Below, one piece after another: positions 1-7,908 of a stretch of DNA of 64,000 nt. The translations under genes and the position numbers were made by a program. How positions within the stretch are numbered: position 1 is the stretch's first letter; each line of letters starts with the position of its first letter. The DNA comes from Opitutaceae bacterium (lineage in GTDB: Bacteria > Verrucomicrobiota > Verrucomicrobiia > Opitutales > Opitutaceae), in the NCBI GenBank assembly GCA_016794785.1, contig JAEUHC010000004.1:176900-240899 (forward strand), read 5' to 3'. The notes under the pieces were generated by a model, which did no database searches, was not told the origin of the DNA, and was given only the letters and a program-made list of their open reading frames with translations.

Positions 1-687
1 GGAGATGCCGCCCGCGCCGGCGTCGAGGCGCACGGCGATGCCCTTGTAGGCGAGGTTCGCGTCGGGCGTGAGCGAGTCTTGCTTGGCGAACGGGAGTTTC
101 GCGGCCTCGGCGCGGCGGGCGGCGTCGGCCAGCTCGAAGGTCCCGATGAGAAACGGCCCGTAGTCCATCTCGCGCCACGGCTCGCGCTTCACCGGCACGG
201 GGCCGGTCGAGTCGCCCTTCGGCAGGCCGGCGAGATACGCCTCGGTGACGGCGACGTAGTGCGACGGGTTGTGCTTCGCGAGGAAGGTTTCGCGGAGGTA
301 GTGGATGACGTCGTATTTTTCACGCGGCACGAGCTGCGGCTGCGGCGCCATCAAGCGCCAGCCCTGGGTGAGCGTGCGGTAGAGCGTGTGCGGATCGGCG
401 CCGTGGGCGAATTTGCCCTCGGCGAAACGCAGCGCATTGGGGATCGAGCCGGCGAGGTTGAGGTCGCCGTGGCAGCTGTGGCAGTGGAACTGGTACATTT
501 TTTCGCCGCGCGCGAGCGAGGCCTTGTCCCAGCCGCGGATCAGGCGCGCGTGGTCGAGCGACTTTTCGTAGTCGGGCAGCGCAGTCTCGGGCAGGAGCGG
601 CGCGCCGGGCGGGAGGGAGGAGTCTTGCGCGGTCGCGGCGTGAGCGAGCAGCGCGAACGCGGGAAGGAAAAAGCGGAAGCGAGCCAT
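1..687 (-). CDS. exported c-type cytochrome, probably DUF6797 family (5' part only)
   Basis: The gene runs off the left edge of the window, so only the first 229 residues are visible. It begins with a Sec signal peptide (MARFRFFLPAFALLAHAATA, about residues 1-20). A class I cytochrome c domain follows, with one heme site CHSCH at residues 69-73. After it comes a stretch with MDYGPFL near residue 176 and NLAYKGIAVRLD near residue 212, which resembles the start of the DUF6797 domain of Verrucomicrobia and Planctomycetes; that assignment is from memory. The protein should act in the periplasm as an electron carrier or heme-linked enzyme. It is the last visible gene of the long minus-strand series and is separated from the TonB receptor by a 215-nt gap filled with repeats. 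The cytochrome part is secure; the function is unknown. Confidence 0.75.
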   Translation of the reverse strand, partial: MARFRFFLPAFALLAHAATAQDSSLPPGAPLLPETALPDYEKSLDHARLIRGWDKASLARGEKMYQFHCHSCHGDLNLAGSIPNALRFAEGKFAHGADPHTLYRTLTQGWRLMAPQPQLVPREKYDVIHYLRETFLAKHNPSHYVAVTEAYLAGLPKGDSTGPVPVKREPWREMDYGPFLIGTFELADAARRAEAAKLPFAKQDSLTPDANLAYKGIAVRLDAGAGGIS

Positions 688-717
688 GGGGAATCAGCGA
701 ACAAACGGAGGGATTGG

Positions 718-782
718 GGCAGGTGCCTGCTGGCAGGAGATTCCGCCGATCAATCCCTTCGCCTGCAAGCAGGCTCCTGCCG
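718..782. repeat. REP-like hairpin pair (CCTGC..GCAGG type)
   Basis: Two short palindromes built on CCTGC/GCAGG face each other: GCAGGTGCCTGCTGGCAGG on the left and CGCCTGCAAGCAGGCTCCTG on the right. The pattern resembles bacterial REP elements of the GTAGGAGCCTGCTTGCAGGC type. It lies just upstream of the cytochrome start and could form a stem-loop in the transcript. Confidence 0.55.
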
Positions 783-790
783 CAAAACAC

Positions 791-877
791 GGCAGTGGAT
801 CAGTTTGCTTCTGATCAAAACTGAGGGAGCGGCCTGACCGCGCGACACGTCGGGGCGCAAAGCCCCTCCGCAACCAA
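791..877 (+). repeat. about 87-nt dispersed repeat, copy 1 (inverted relative to 4555-4642)
   Basis: The stretch starts GGCAGTGGATCAGTTTGCTT and ends with a REP-like hairpin (GTCGGGGCGCAAAGCCCC). An inverted second copy lies at 4555-4642. The two share the first 22 bases exactly and most of the rest, with roughly a dozen differences by eye. The pair brackets the TonB receptor gene. Confidence 0.85.
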
Positions 878-902
878 ACTAAGCCGCTACCGGACGTTGG
901 GA

Positions 903-3900
903 TCAGAACGTGAACCGCGCCGTGAGGGTGTATTTGCGGCCTTCGGCGATCGACCAGACGGGGATCGTGCCGTCGGGGTTGATCACGGCGGGCACCATTT
1001 CGTCCTCGGTGAGGAGATTCCGGACGTTGAGCTGGAGCTTGAAGCCGTATTTGCCGCGGAGAATCTTGGTGCCGTAGGAAACCCACGCGTCGTAGCGGGT
1101 CTCGGACGGGCCGTAGTAGGGATTGCGGACGTCGGAGATGCGGATGTCGCCGGGCTGCGCCGCGGCCCCGGCGGGGATGGGCGTGAGATCGGCGCGGAAG
1201 TTGGCGAGCGGATAGCCGAGCGCGGATTTGTCGAGCCAACGCACACCGCCGCCGACGCCGAAGCCTTTCAGGCGCTCGCCCTGAAACTCGTAGTTGCCGA
1301 CGAAATTCGCGCGCCAGCGGCGGAGTTCGTGGACGGCGGCGCCATCGGCCGAGGCGGCGATGTTGTAGGGGTTGAGGACGTTTCGCTGGAAGGCCACGCC
1401 GAACATATTGATGTCGGTGCGGCTCCCGAGGAAGTTGATCGCGACCTGCGAGAGCGGGATCTGGTAGGTCCAGTCCTTGCGCCACTCGGTGGCGAGGGGA
1501 TCGCCCGAAGCGGTGGGGGTGTTGAAAATCAGGGCGCGGGTGACAGCGCCGGTGTTGCTGCGGACGGATTTTTGCTCGGAGACGTTGAAGAGGAAGGAGA
1601 GGCCGCGCGTGGGGCGGAACATGAGCTCGATCTCGGTGCCCTTGGTGACGAAGTCGCTGGTGTCCTGCACGCCGGGGTTGGTGGAGGCGGGCGTGCCGTT
1701 GTTGAGCCGCCAGTTGAAGAGCTGGAGCAGTTCCGCGGGCGGCGCGACGTAGCCAACGGGGAAACCGCCGGGGCCGGCCGGGATCCAGCGATTCAAAACG
1801 GCGTTGTAGGCGGCCGTGTGCATGCCGACGATCTGCGCGGCGAGGCCGCCGACGGAGCCGTTGAAGCTGCCGGTCTGCGTCGTCTCGAAGAAGTTCAGCC
1901 GGGCGCTGAGCTTGCCGTCGAACACCTCGAGGTAGAGGCCCTTTTCCTTGGTGATGCCCGCGGGCGGGGCGATGGCGGTGCCGAAGGCATTGACGGTGCG
2001 GCCGGCGGGCGGGCTGAAGTTTTCGGACTCACCGTAGTAAACGTTGAAGGCGGAGACGACCGGGATGCGGCGGAGCCATTTCTGCGGGGTCTTGGCGACG
2101 CCGCTCCAAGCAAAGAGCGTCTCCTCGAAGTTCTGCGGGACGATCGAGGGGTTCTCGATCGAGAAGGACGGATCATCGACGAGCGCGTAGTTTTCGCCGT
2201 TGGCGATGATCGGGGCGTTGATGCCGCGGATGGAGGACTTCTCTTTGCGCCAGCCGACCGTGGAGACGAGGGTGTCGGAGAGCCAGTGGCTCTGGAACGA
2301 GAACGCCTGGGAATCGAGGATGCGGCGGTTGAGTCCGGCGCCGGTGGCCGTGTTGGTCACGCGCTCGTCTTCGCGGCGGAGGTCGATGGGCGTGTAGAAG
2401 GGAGCGTATTGCGCCTGCTGCGAGACGGCGGCGGACGGCGCGGGCGTGCGGGTGAGGACGACGCCCTGGCCGGTCACAGCCTGGTGGAAGTTCATGAGGT
2501 TGGCGCGCAGGCCGGAAAGGTGGGCGCCGGCGGGCGTGTCGACATTGGCGAGCGAGGGCCCGAGGTAGATCCAGGCCACGGGCTCTTTGCTCTGCGGGGC
2601 GGAGCGGCTCTGGTTGTTGCCGTTGACCCAGAAGTCGGGCGTGTAGAACAGGCTGCCGCCGGAGTGGTTGCGGGTGGAGAGTTCCTCGCGCTGGGCGAGC
2701 AGCGAAAACACGTGCCGGCCGAGGACACGGCCGAAGCGGCCGGATACTTTTTCCTGGAGATTGAGTTCGTAGAAGAGCTTCGCGCGCGAGGTCTCGATCT
2801 GCTGCCGGTTGTAGCTGGCCCCGCCGGCTTCGGAAATGAAGGGGCGGCCGAAATTGGGATTCGGCTCGCCGGTCCACATCCGGGTGTTCACGTCGATCGA
2901 GATGTAGGGCGCGGCCTCGTTGATGAGATTCTGGAGGCTCTCGGTCCAGCGCTGGCGGTTGAACGCGAGTTCGAAGCCGAGGGTGCCGCGGAGGAGCAGC
3001 TGCTGCAGCGAGACATCGATGGCTTCGAGCCGGGATTTCTGCTCGGAGTTGGGGCCGACGACGAGGTGGTTGAAGAAATCGAAGACGGACGGGTCGGTCA
3101 GGCTCTCGGACGTGTAGAACGCCTGATCGGGGAAGGCGTAGTCGAGGCGGATGCGGGCCATGTCGCGGGAGCCGGCGTGCTGCGCGGTGTTGGTCAGGCC
3201 GGACCAGGGGAAATAGACGTTGTTGGAGACCATGGCGCGGCCGAGCACGGTCTGGCCGGCGGGTGAGCTCGGGATGGTGTCGCGCGGCGCGGTGGCGTCG
3301 GGGTTGGCAAAGACGAAAGTCGCGGAGCGGTTGACCTGCTGGATGGTGCCGATCGTGGCGGTCCGCAGGGCGGCGTTGAACAGGCCGGGATTGATGCCGG
3401 GATCGTAGGTGACCTTGGCGCGAGCGCCGAGCGCCTTGAGGCTGTCGGGCAGCGTGGCGTCGAACCACGACGACAGGCGGTCGGCGGGCGGCAGCACGCG
3501 GGGATTGTTTGAGACGATGCGGCCGCGCTCGTAGGAGGCGCGGATGACCGTGGAGTCGAGGATGCCGCGCTTGCGCAGCGGGGCGACGTCCCAGGTGGCG
3601 GCGGCGTATTTGCGCTCGGTGTCGGTGAAGGCGAACTCCTGCTGGTATTTCTCCTCGTCCTTCACCGCGGCGACACGCACCGCGAACTCACCGCGGCGCG
3701 GGGCGGCGTTGTAGTCGAAGGTCAGCCGATAGCTGCCATAGCTGCCGACGGAGGCCTCGACCTCACCGCGCGAACGCTGGAGTTCCGCGGCGACCGTGGA
3801 GGTGTTGATGATGCCCGCGGGGCTGCCGACGCCGAAGAGGAGGGCGTTGGCGCCACGGTTGATCTCCACGCGGTCGGTGTTGTAACCGTCCATCGGAATG

Positions 3901-4403
3901 AGGGAGCGGTAGAAATTGCGGGCCTGCGTGGCCTCGGCGAGACCGCGCACGCGGGTGCCGGTGGGGCCGTTGCCGAGGGTGGGTTCGGAGGCGAAGCCGC
4001 CGCCGGCCGGAGTGACGCCGGAGTAGTTTCCGCCGAAGCCCCGGACCTCCATGTTCGTCTGGTAAACGAGGATGTCGCTCAGGTTCTTGGAGCCGGTGTC
4101 CTCGAGAAATTTCGAAGTGATGACCGAGACCGAGGCGCCGAGATCAGTGAGCTTGGTGCGCAGGCCGGTGCCGGCTAGCGATTCGCTCGCCTCGTAGCCG
4201 ACGTCCTTGGCCGAGGTGATCGTGAACGGCGAGAGGACGATGGTCTCGTCGCCACCGGCCGCCGCGGGCCGAGGTGCGCCACTGCCTGGGGGGAGCGTTT
4301 GCGCGACGAGATCGGCAGTGAAGAACGCCACGGCGAGAAGCAGCGCGCAGGGGCGGAGAGAGCGGCAAGCAGCCGCGACGGGGTGGGTGGTGGGGCGAAT
4401 CAT
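903..4403 (-). CDS. TonB-dependent receptor
   Basis: This is an outer-membrane beta-barrel receptor of 1166 residues, longer than the usual 700-1000. The chosen ATG gives a signal peptide (hydrophobic core about residues 16-34, cleavage near LVAQ). The frame stays open far upstream, but nothing there looks like coding sequence. A linker SPFTITSAKDVGYEAS leads into the plug domain (LGASVSVITSKFLEDTG, then RGLAEATQARNF and RVEINRGANALLFG). The barrel ends in a C-terminal aromatic residue (TARFTF), as outer-membrane proteins do. It probably imports an oligosaccharide or similar ligand using TonB energy. It lies in the same series as sulfatases and heme proteins, which supports glycan uptake, but the substrate cannot be read from sequence. 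Transcription from the upstream sulfatase is probably stopped by the hairpin at 4485-4512, so the gene likely has its own promoter. Confidence 0.93.
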   Translation of the reverse strand: MIRPTTHPVAAACRSLRPCALLLAVAFFTADLVAQTLPPGSGAPRPAAAGGDETIVLSPFTITSAKDVGYEASESLAGTGLRTKLTDLGASVSVITSKFLEDTGSKNLSDILVYQTNMEVRGFGGNYSGVTPAGGGFASEPTLGNGPTGTRVRGLAEATQARNFYRSLIPMDGYNTDRVEINRGANALLFGVGSPAGIINTSTVAAELQRSRGEVEASVGSYGSYRLTFDYNAAPRRGEFAVRVAAVKDEEKYQQEFAFTDTERKYAAATWDVAPLRKRGILDSTVIRASYERGRIVSNNPRVLPPADRLSSWFDATLPDSLKALGARAKVTYDPGINPGLFNAALRTATIGTIQQVNRSATFVFANPDATAPRDTIPSSPAGQTVLGRAMVSNNVYFPWSGLTNTAQHAGSRDMARIRLDYAFPDQAFYTSESLTDPSVFDFFNHLVVGPNSEQKSRLEAIDVSLQQLLLRGTLGFELAFNRQRWTESLQNLINEAAPYISIDVNTRMWTGEPNPNFGRPFISEAGGASYNRQQIETSRAKLFYELNLQEKVSGRFGRVLGRHVFSLLAQREELSTRNHSGGSLFYTPDFWVNGNNQSRSAPQSKEPVAWIYLGPSLANVDTPAGAHLSGLRANLMNFHQAVTGQGVVLTRTPAPSAAVSQQAQYAPFYTPIDLRREDERVTNTATGAGLNRRILDSQAFSFQSHWLSDTLVSTVGWRKEKSSIRGINAPIIANGENYALVDDPSFSIENPSIVPQNFEETLFAWSGVAKTPQKWLRRIPVVSAFNVYYGESENFSPPAGRTVNAFGTAIAPPAGITKEKGLYLEVFDGKLSARLNFFETTQTGSFNGSVGGLAAQIVGMHTAAYNAVLNRWIPAGPGGFPVGYVAPPAELLQLFNWRLNNGTPASTNPGVQDTSDFVTKGTEIELMFRPTRGLSFLFNVSEQKSVRSNTGAVTRALIFNTPTASGDPLATEWRKDWTYQIPLSQVAINFLGSRTDINMFGVAFQRNVLNPYNIAASADGAAVHELRRWRANFVGNYEFQGERLKGFGVGGGVRWLDKSALGYPLANFRADLTPIPAGAAAQPGDIRISDVRNPYYGPSETRYDAWVSYGTKILRGKYGFKLQLNVRNLLTEDEMVPAVINPDGTIPVWSIAEGRKYTLTARFTF

Positions 4404-4484
4404 GATGGGGAAAGCGGGGCCGCAGGCGCCCCGGAGAGCACCACTCGGCACCCCGTAAGGTCGCGCGGGGGGATTTTCGGACAC

Positions 4485-4512
4485 AAAAAAGCGCCGCCCC
4501 AAGGACGGCGCT
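4485..4512 (-). terminator. rho-independent terminator between sulfatase and TonB receptor genes
   Basis: Read on the minus strand, AGCGCCGTCC and GGGCGGCGCT form a strong GC stem with a short loop, followed directly by six T residues. It lies 137 nt after the sulfatase stop codon and 82 nt before the receptor start. It may end the sulfatase transcript or act as a leader attenuator for the receptor gene. Confidence 0.8.
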
Positions 4513-4554
4513 CGCTGGTTCCGACGGAGGCGGGCCTCTCGGTGCTGGGTCAGC

Positions 4555-4642
4555 TTGGTTGTGGGAGGGGCTTTATGCCCCGACGGGTCGCGGAGTAAAC
4601 CCGCTCCCACAGTTTCGATGAGAAGCAAACTGATCCACTGCC
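4555..4642 (-). repeat. about 87-nt dispersed repeat, copy 2 (inverted relative to 791-877)
   Basis: This is the inverted partner of 791-877. Read on the minus strand it begins GGCAGTGGATCAGTTTGCTT and ends with GGGGCATAAAGCCCC inside a REP-like GTGGGAG...CTCCCAC frame. It lies immediately downstream of the sulfatase stop codon (4649). Confidence 0.85.
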
Positions 4643-4648
4643 GGCCTC

Positions 4649-6142
4649 TCAGCGCTTCTCCCCCGGCTCGGGCGGGCGCGCGGCGAAGCGGCCGCTGGGC
4701 TTCGCGGGATCGTAGGCGGCGTTGGGCGTGGGGAATTTCGCGCCGACGTTTTTCTGCCACGCCTGCAATTCGGCGCGCAGGGTCTTCACGCGCGCCGGCT
4801 CGGCGGCGGCGAGGTTCTTCGTTTCGCCGGGATCGGCGCGGAGGTTGTAGAGTTCAAGTGCGCCTTCCTCGAACCACTCGATGAGCTTCCAGTCGCCACG
4901 GCGCACGGCCGCGCCGGGCGCGCCGCCTTGGTTGCCGTAGTGCGGGTAGTGCCAGAAGAGCGCGCGGTCGGGCAGCGCCCGAGCCTCGGTGAGCAGGGGC
5001 AGGAGGTTCACGCCGTCGGCCGGCAGATCGGCGGCGGGCTTCACGCCGGCGACCGCGAGGAACGTGGGAAAAAAATCCGGGCTGCTCACCGGCGTGTCGA
5101 TCACCTGGCCGGGAGCGATGCGGCCGGCCCAGCGCACGATGAGCGGCTCGCGCACCCCACCCTCGTAGAGCCAGCCTTTGCCGCCGCGCAGCGGAAGATT
5201 CGAGGTCGGCCAGCCCTCGCTGGTCGAAAGGCCGCCGTTGTCGCTGGTGAAGACGACGATGGTCTCGCGCTCGAGATCGTGATCGCGAAGGGCCTGCATG
5301 ATCGTGCCGACGGCCTGGTCCATCGCCTCGACCATGCCGGCGTAGATGGCGTGGTTCTGCGTGAGGCGCACATCGCGCTCGCCTTCGCGGGCCCACTGCG
5401 TCGTGGGGGCGAGGCGGCGGCGCTTCTCCTCGTATTTCGCGCGGAGATCGGCGCGCGCCATCAAGGGCGTGTGGACATCGTAGAACGGCAAATAGACGAG
5501 GAACGGCTGCGCCTTGTTCTTCGCGATGAAGGCCGCGGCCTCGCGCGCCAGGCGGTCAGGGAGATGCTCGCCCTTCGGGCCGTCGGGGATGCTGGCATTG
5601 CCGTAGGGCGAAAAATATTTGTCGCCGCCGTAGGGGCCGCCGCGGTCATTGCCCCCGAGGTTGATGTCGAACCCCTGGTCCTCGGGCCAGCGGCCCTTGG
5701 GGCCGAGGTGCCATTTGCCCGCGAAAAACGTCGCGTAGCCCGCGGGCTTCAGCGCCTCGGCGAGGGTCGTCTCGGCGAGCGCCAGCTCAGTCGTGTAGGG
5801 CGCAGGAAGGAGGCGGGTGTTGCGTTTCCAAGCCGGCGGCTGCGGCGCGCCGATGAAGTCCGTGATGCCGGTGCGCTGCGGATATTTTCCGGTGATGACG
5901 CTCGCGCGCGTGGGCGAGCACACCGGGCACGCGGCATAGGCCGAGGTGAAGCGTGCGCCCTCCTTGGCGAGTTTATCGAGATGCGGCGTCTCGTAGAACG
6001 TGCTGCCGTAGGAGCCGAGGTCGCGCTGCCCAAGATCGTCGGCGAGGAGGAAGACGATGTTGGGCGGGCGGGAGGCGGCGGAAAGGACGGTTGAAACGGC
6101 ACCAAGGGCCAGGGCGAGGCGGAGGAGGCGAGATATGATCAT
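4649..6142 (-). CDS. exported family S1 sulfatase
   Basis: This is a 497-residue sulfatase that hydrolyses sulfate esters, most likely on a glycan, in the periplasm. A signal peptide covers about residues 1-22. Metal-ligand aspartates lie in LLADDLG (35-36). The formylglycine motif CSPTR at 75-79 has Cys75 as the residue to be modified, and GKYPQRTG follows. Asp/Asn metal ligands occur later in VVFTSDNGG. The C-terminal subdomain is complete. The ATG at 6142 was chosen because it puts the hydrophobic segment at the N-terminus; an in-frame ATG 24 nt upstream is less likely. It lies 106 nt after the DUF1501 gene. Activity would require a formylglycine-generating or anaerobic maturase encoded elsewhere. 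The sulfate position cut is unknown. Confidence 0.93.
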   Translation of the reverse strand: MIISRLLRLALALGAVSTVLSAASRPPNIVFLLADDLGQRDLGSYGSTFYETPHLDKLAKEGARFTSAYAACPVCSPTRASVITGKYPQRTGITDFIGAPQPPAWKRNTRLLPAPYTTELALAETTLAEALKPAGYATFFAGKWHLGPKGRWPEDQGFDINLGGNDRGGPYGGDKYFSPYGNASIPDGPKGEHLPDRLAREAAAFIAKNKAQPFLVYLPFYDVHTPLMARADLRAKYEEKRRRLAPTTQWAREGERDVRLTQNHAIYAGMVEAMDQAVGTIMQALRDHDLERETIVVFTSDNGGLSTSEGWPTSNLPLRGGKGWLYEGGVREPLIVRWAGRIAPGQVIDTPVSSPDFFPTFLAVAGVKPAADLPADGVNLLPLLTEARALPDRALFWHYPHYGNQGGAPGAAVRRGDWKLIEWFEEGALELYNLRADPGETKNLAAAEPARVKTLRAELQAWQKNVGAKFPTPNAAYDPAKPSGRFAARPPEPGEKR

Positions 6143-6248
6143 GGGGCGGCACCGGCATCGCCGCAAATGCCAGCGCTCGGTGCAAAGGAAAACTCGCCCC
6201 GCTCGCGCGTGCTGCCCTCGAACTCCGCGGCCCCGCGCGCCGCGGACG

Positions 6249-7721
6249 CTACGCCAGAATCGCCTTCACCACGTGCGCTTCCTCGACGCCGGTGAGGCGG
6301 GTGTTGAGGCCGCGGAATTTGTGCGTGAACCGCGCGTGGTCGATGCCGAGGCAGTGCAAAATCGTCGCGTGCAGGTCGCGCAGGTGAACGGGATTCTCCG
6401 TGATGTTGTAGCAGAAATCGTCGGTCGCGCCGTAGGTCATGCCGCCCTTGATGCCGCCGCCCGCGAGCCAGACGGTGAACGCCCGCCCGTGGTGATCGCG
6501 GCCTGCGGCGGGATCGCCGAGCTTGCCCTGGCTGAAGACCGTGCGGCCGAACTCGGTCGCAAAGACCACCAACGTGTCCTCGAGCAGGCCGCGTTGCTTG
6601 AGATCCTTGATCAGCGCGGCGGTGGGCTGGTCGATGTCGCGGCACTGGTTCGGCAATTGCCGCGCGAGCGCGATGTGCTGATCCCAGCCGCGGTGGAAGA
6701 GCTGGACGAAACGCACGTCGCGCTCGAGCAGGCGGCGCGCGAGCAGGCAGTTGGCGGCGTAGCTGCCGGGCTTGCGCACCTCGGGACCGTAGGCGTCGAG
6801 CGTCGCGGCGGACTCGCCGGAGATGTCGGCCAGCTCCGGCACGGAGGTCTGCATGCGAAACGCCATCTCGTAGGCGTCGATGCGCGCGATCGTCTCGGGG
6901 TCGCCGAGCTCGGCGGCGCGGGAGTGGTTGAGCGCGGCGAGATCGTCGAGCACGGCGCGGCGCTGCGCGCGTTCCACGCCGGGCGGATTGTTGAGGTAGA
7001 GGACGGGATTGGCACCGGGGCGCAGGCCCACGCCTTGGTGTGAGGCAGGCAGGAAGCCACTGCCCCACAGGCGCGAGAAGATCGGCTGGCCGGGATTTTT
7101 TCCCGTGCCCTGCGAGACCATCGCGATGAAGGCGGGGAGGTTTTCGTTTTCCGTGCCGAGGCCGTAGCTCGCCCACGCGCCCATGCTGGCGTAGCCGGGG
7201 AGCTGGTTGCCGGTGTTGAGATAAGTGATCGCGGGATCGTGGTTAATCGCCTCGGTGTGCAGGCTCTTCACGATGCAGATGTCGTCCGCGATCGTCTGCG
7301 TGTGCGGCAGCAGGTCGCTGATCCAGGTGCCGTGTTTGCCGCAGAGCTTGCCGGTTTTCAGCGGGGGCACGACGGGATAGGCGCTCTGGCCGCTCGTCAT
7401 GCCAGTGAGGCGCTGCGTGCCCTTCACGGACGCGGGGATTTCCTGGCCGGCGTGCCGGTGGAGCATGGGCTTGTCGTCGAAAAGATCGACGTGCGAGAGG
7501 CCGCCGCTCTGGAAGAGGCAAAGCACGCGCTTGGCGGTGGGCTTGAAATGCGGGAGACCGGGCTGGCCCTTGGCCTTTGACTCAACGGCCCGCGCGATCG
7601 AGGACGACAGGAGGGAGCCAAGCGCGACGCCGCCGATGCCCCGCGCGGACTGGCCGATGAAGGTGCGCCGGGTGAGGTGCGTGAGGTAGTCGGCGAGCGG
7701 AGCGGAAGGCTGCATGGTCAT
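6249..7721 (-). CDS. DUF1501 family protein, Tat-exported (first of three)
   Basis: This 490-residue protein belongs to DUF1501, whose fold is related to the alkaline phosphatase/sulfatase superfamily and whose reaction is not established. A Tat signal is visible: twin arginine in LTRRTFIGQSARG near residue 18, then a hydrophobic stretch. Family motifs follow: VLCLFQSGGLSHVDLFDDKP, EFGRTVFSQGKLGDPAAGRD and the C-terminal ATILHCLGIDHARF. The nearby HHGRAF histidines could bind metal. It follows the DUF1549/DUF1553 cytochrome gene on the same strand, a pairing seen three times in this window, which suggests a two-protein periplasmic module. Two ATG codons six nucleotides apart are possible starts. 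Confidence 0.9.
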   Translation of the reverse strand: MTMQPSAPLADYLTHLTRRTFIGQSARGIGGVALGSLLSSSIARAVESKAKGQPGLPHFKPTAKRVLCLFQSGGLSHVDLFDDKPMLHRHAGQEIPASVKGTQRLTGMTSGQSAYPVVPPLKTGKLCGKHGTWISDLLPHTQTIADDICIVKSLHTEAINHDPAITYLNTGNQLPGYASMGAWASYGLGTENENLPAFIAMVSQGTGKNPGQPIFSRLWGSGFLPASHQGVGLRPGANPVLYLNNPPGVERAQRRAVLDDLAALNHSRAAELGDPETIARIDAYEMAFRMQTSVPELADISGESAATLDAYGPEVRKPGSYAANCLLARRLLERDVRFVQLFHRGWDQHIALARQLPNQCRDIDQPTAALIKDLKQRGLLEDTLVVFATEFGRTVFSQGKLGDPAAGRDHHGRAFTVWLAGGGIKGGMTYGATDDFCYNITENPVHLRDLHATILHCLGIDHARFTHKFRGLNTRLTGVEEAHVVKAILA

Positions 7722-7740
7722 CGATACGGGCTGAATTTAG

Positions 7741-7887
7741 CCACAGAGGGCACGGAGCGCTGACACAGAGAGCACAGAGAAATAAAAGACGCGCGGCGGG
7801 GAGTGAATGCTGCCTTGGTAACCCGAGCAGCCGGACGCTGCACGGCCTCCCGCAGCCTCCGGATCGGGCCTCTGTGAACTCTGTGGC
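7741..7887. repeat. palindromic CACAGAG-family repeat, copy 1
   Basis: The left arm is CCACAGAGGGCACGGAGCG followed by ACACAGAGAGCACAGAG. The right arm is CCTCTGTGAACTCTGTGG. The arms are separated by about 80 nt. The element fills the gap between the DUF1553 and DUF1501 genes. Related copies are at 27655-27744 and 41863-41949. Confidence 0.8.
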
Positions 7888-7908
7888 AAGATCGAGGGCA
7901 TGACGCTG

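Noticed and set aside
897..3266. 789-codon plus-strand open frame opposite the TonB receptor gene
   Set aside because: Its translation is Gly/Arg/Glu/Val-rich without motifs, while the minus strand encodes a full receptor.
4404..4648. Possible cobalamin or other riboswitch in front of the TonB receptor
   Set aside because: Only a terminator and a REP-like repeat were found; no B12-box or other conserved aptamer pattern was seen.
7741..7887. CRISPR-like array from repeated CACAGAG units
   Set aside because: Units are short, degenerate and inverted with no regular unique spacers, and no cas genes are nearby.
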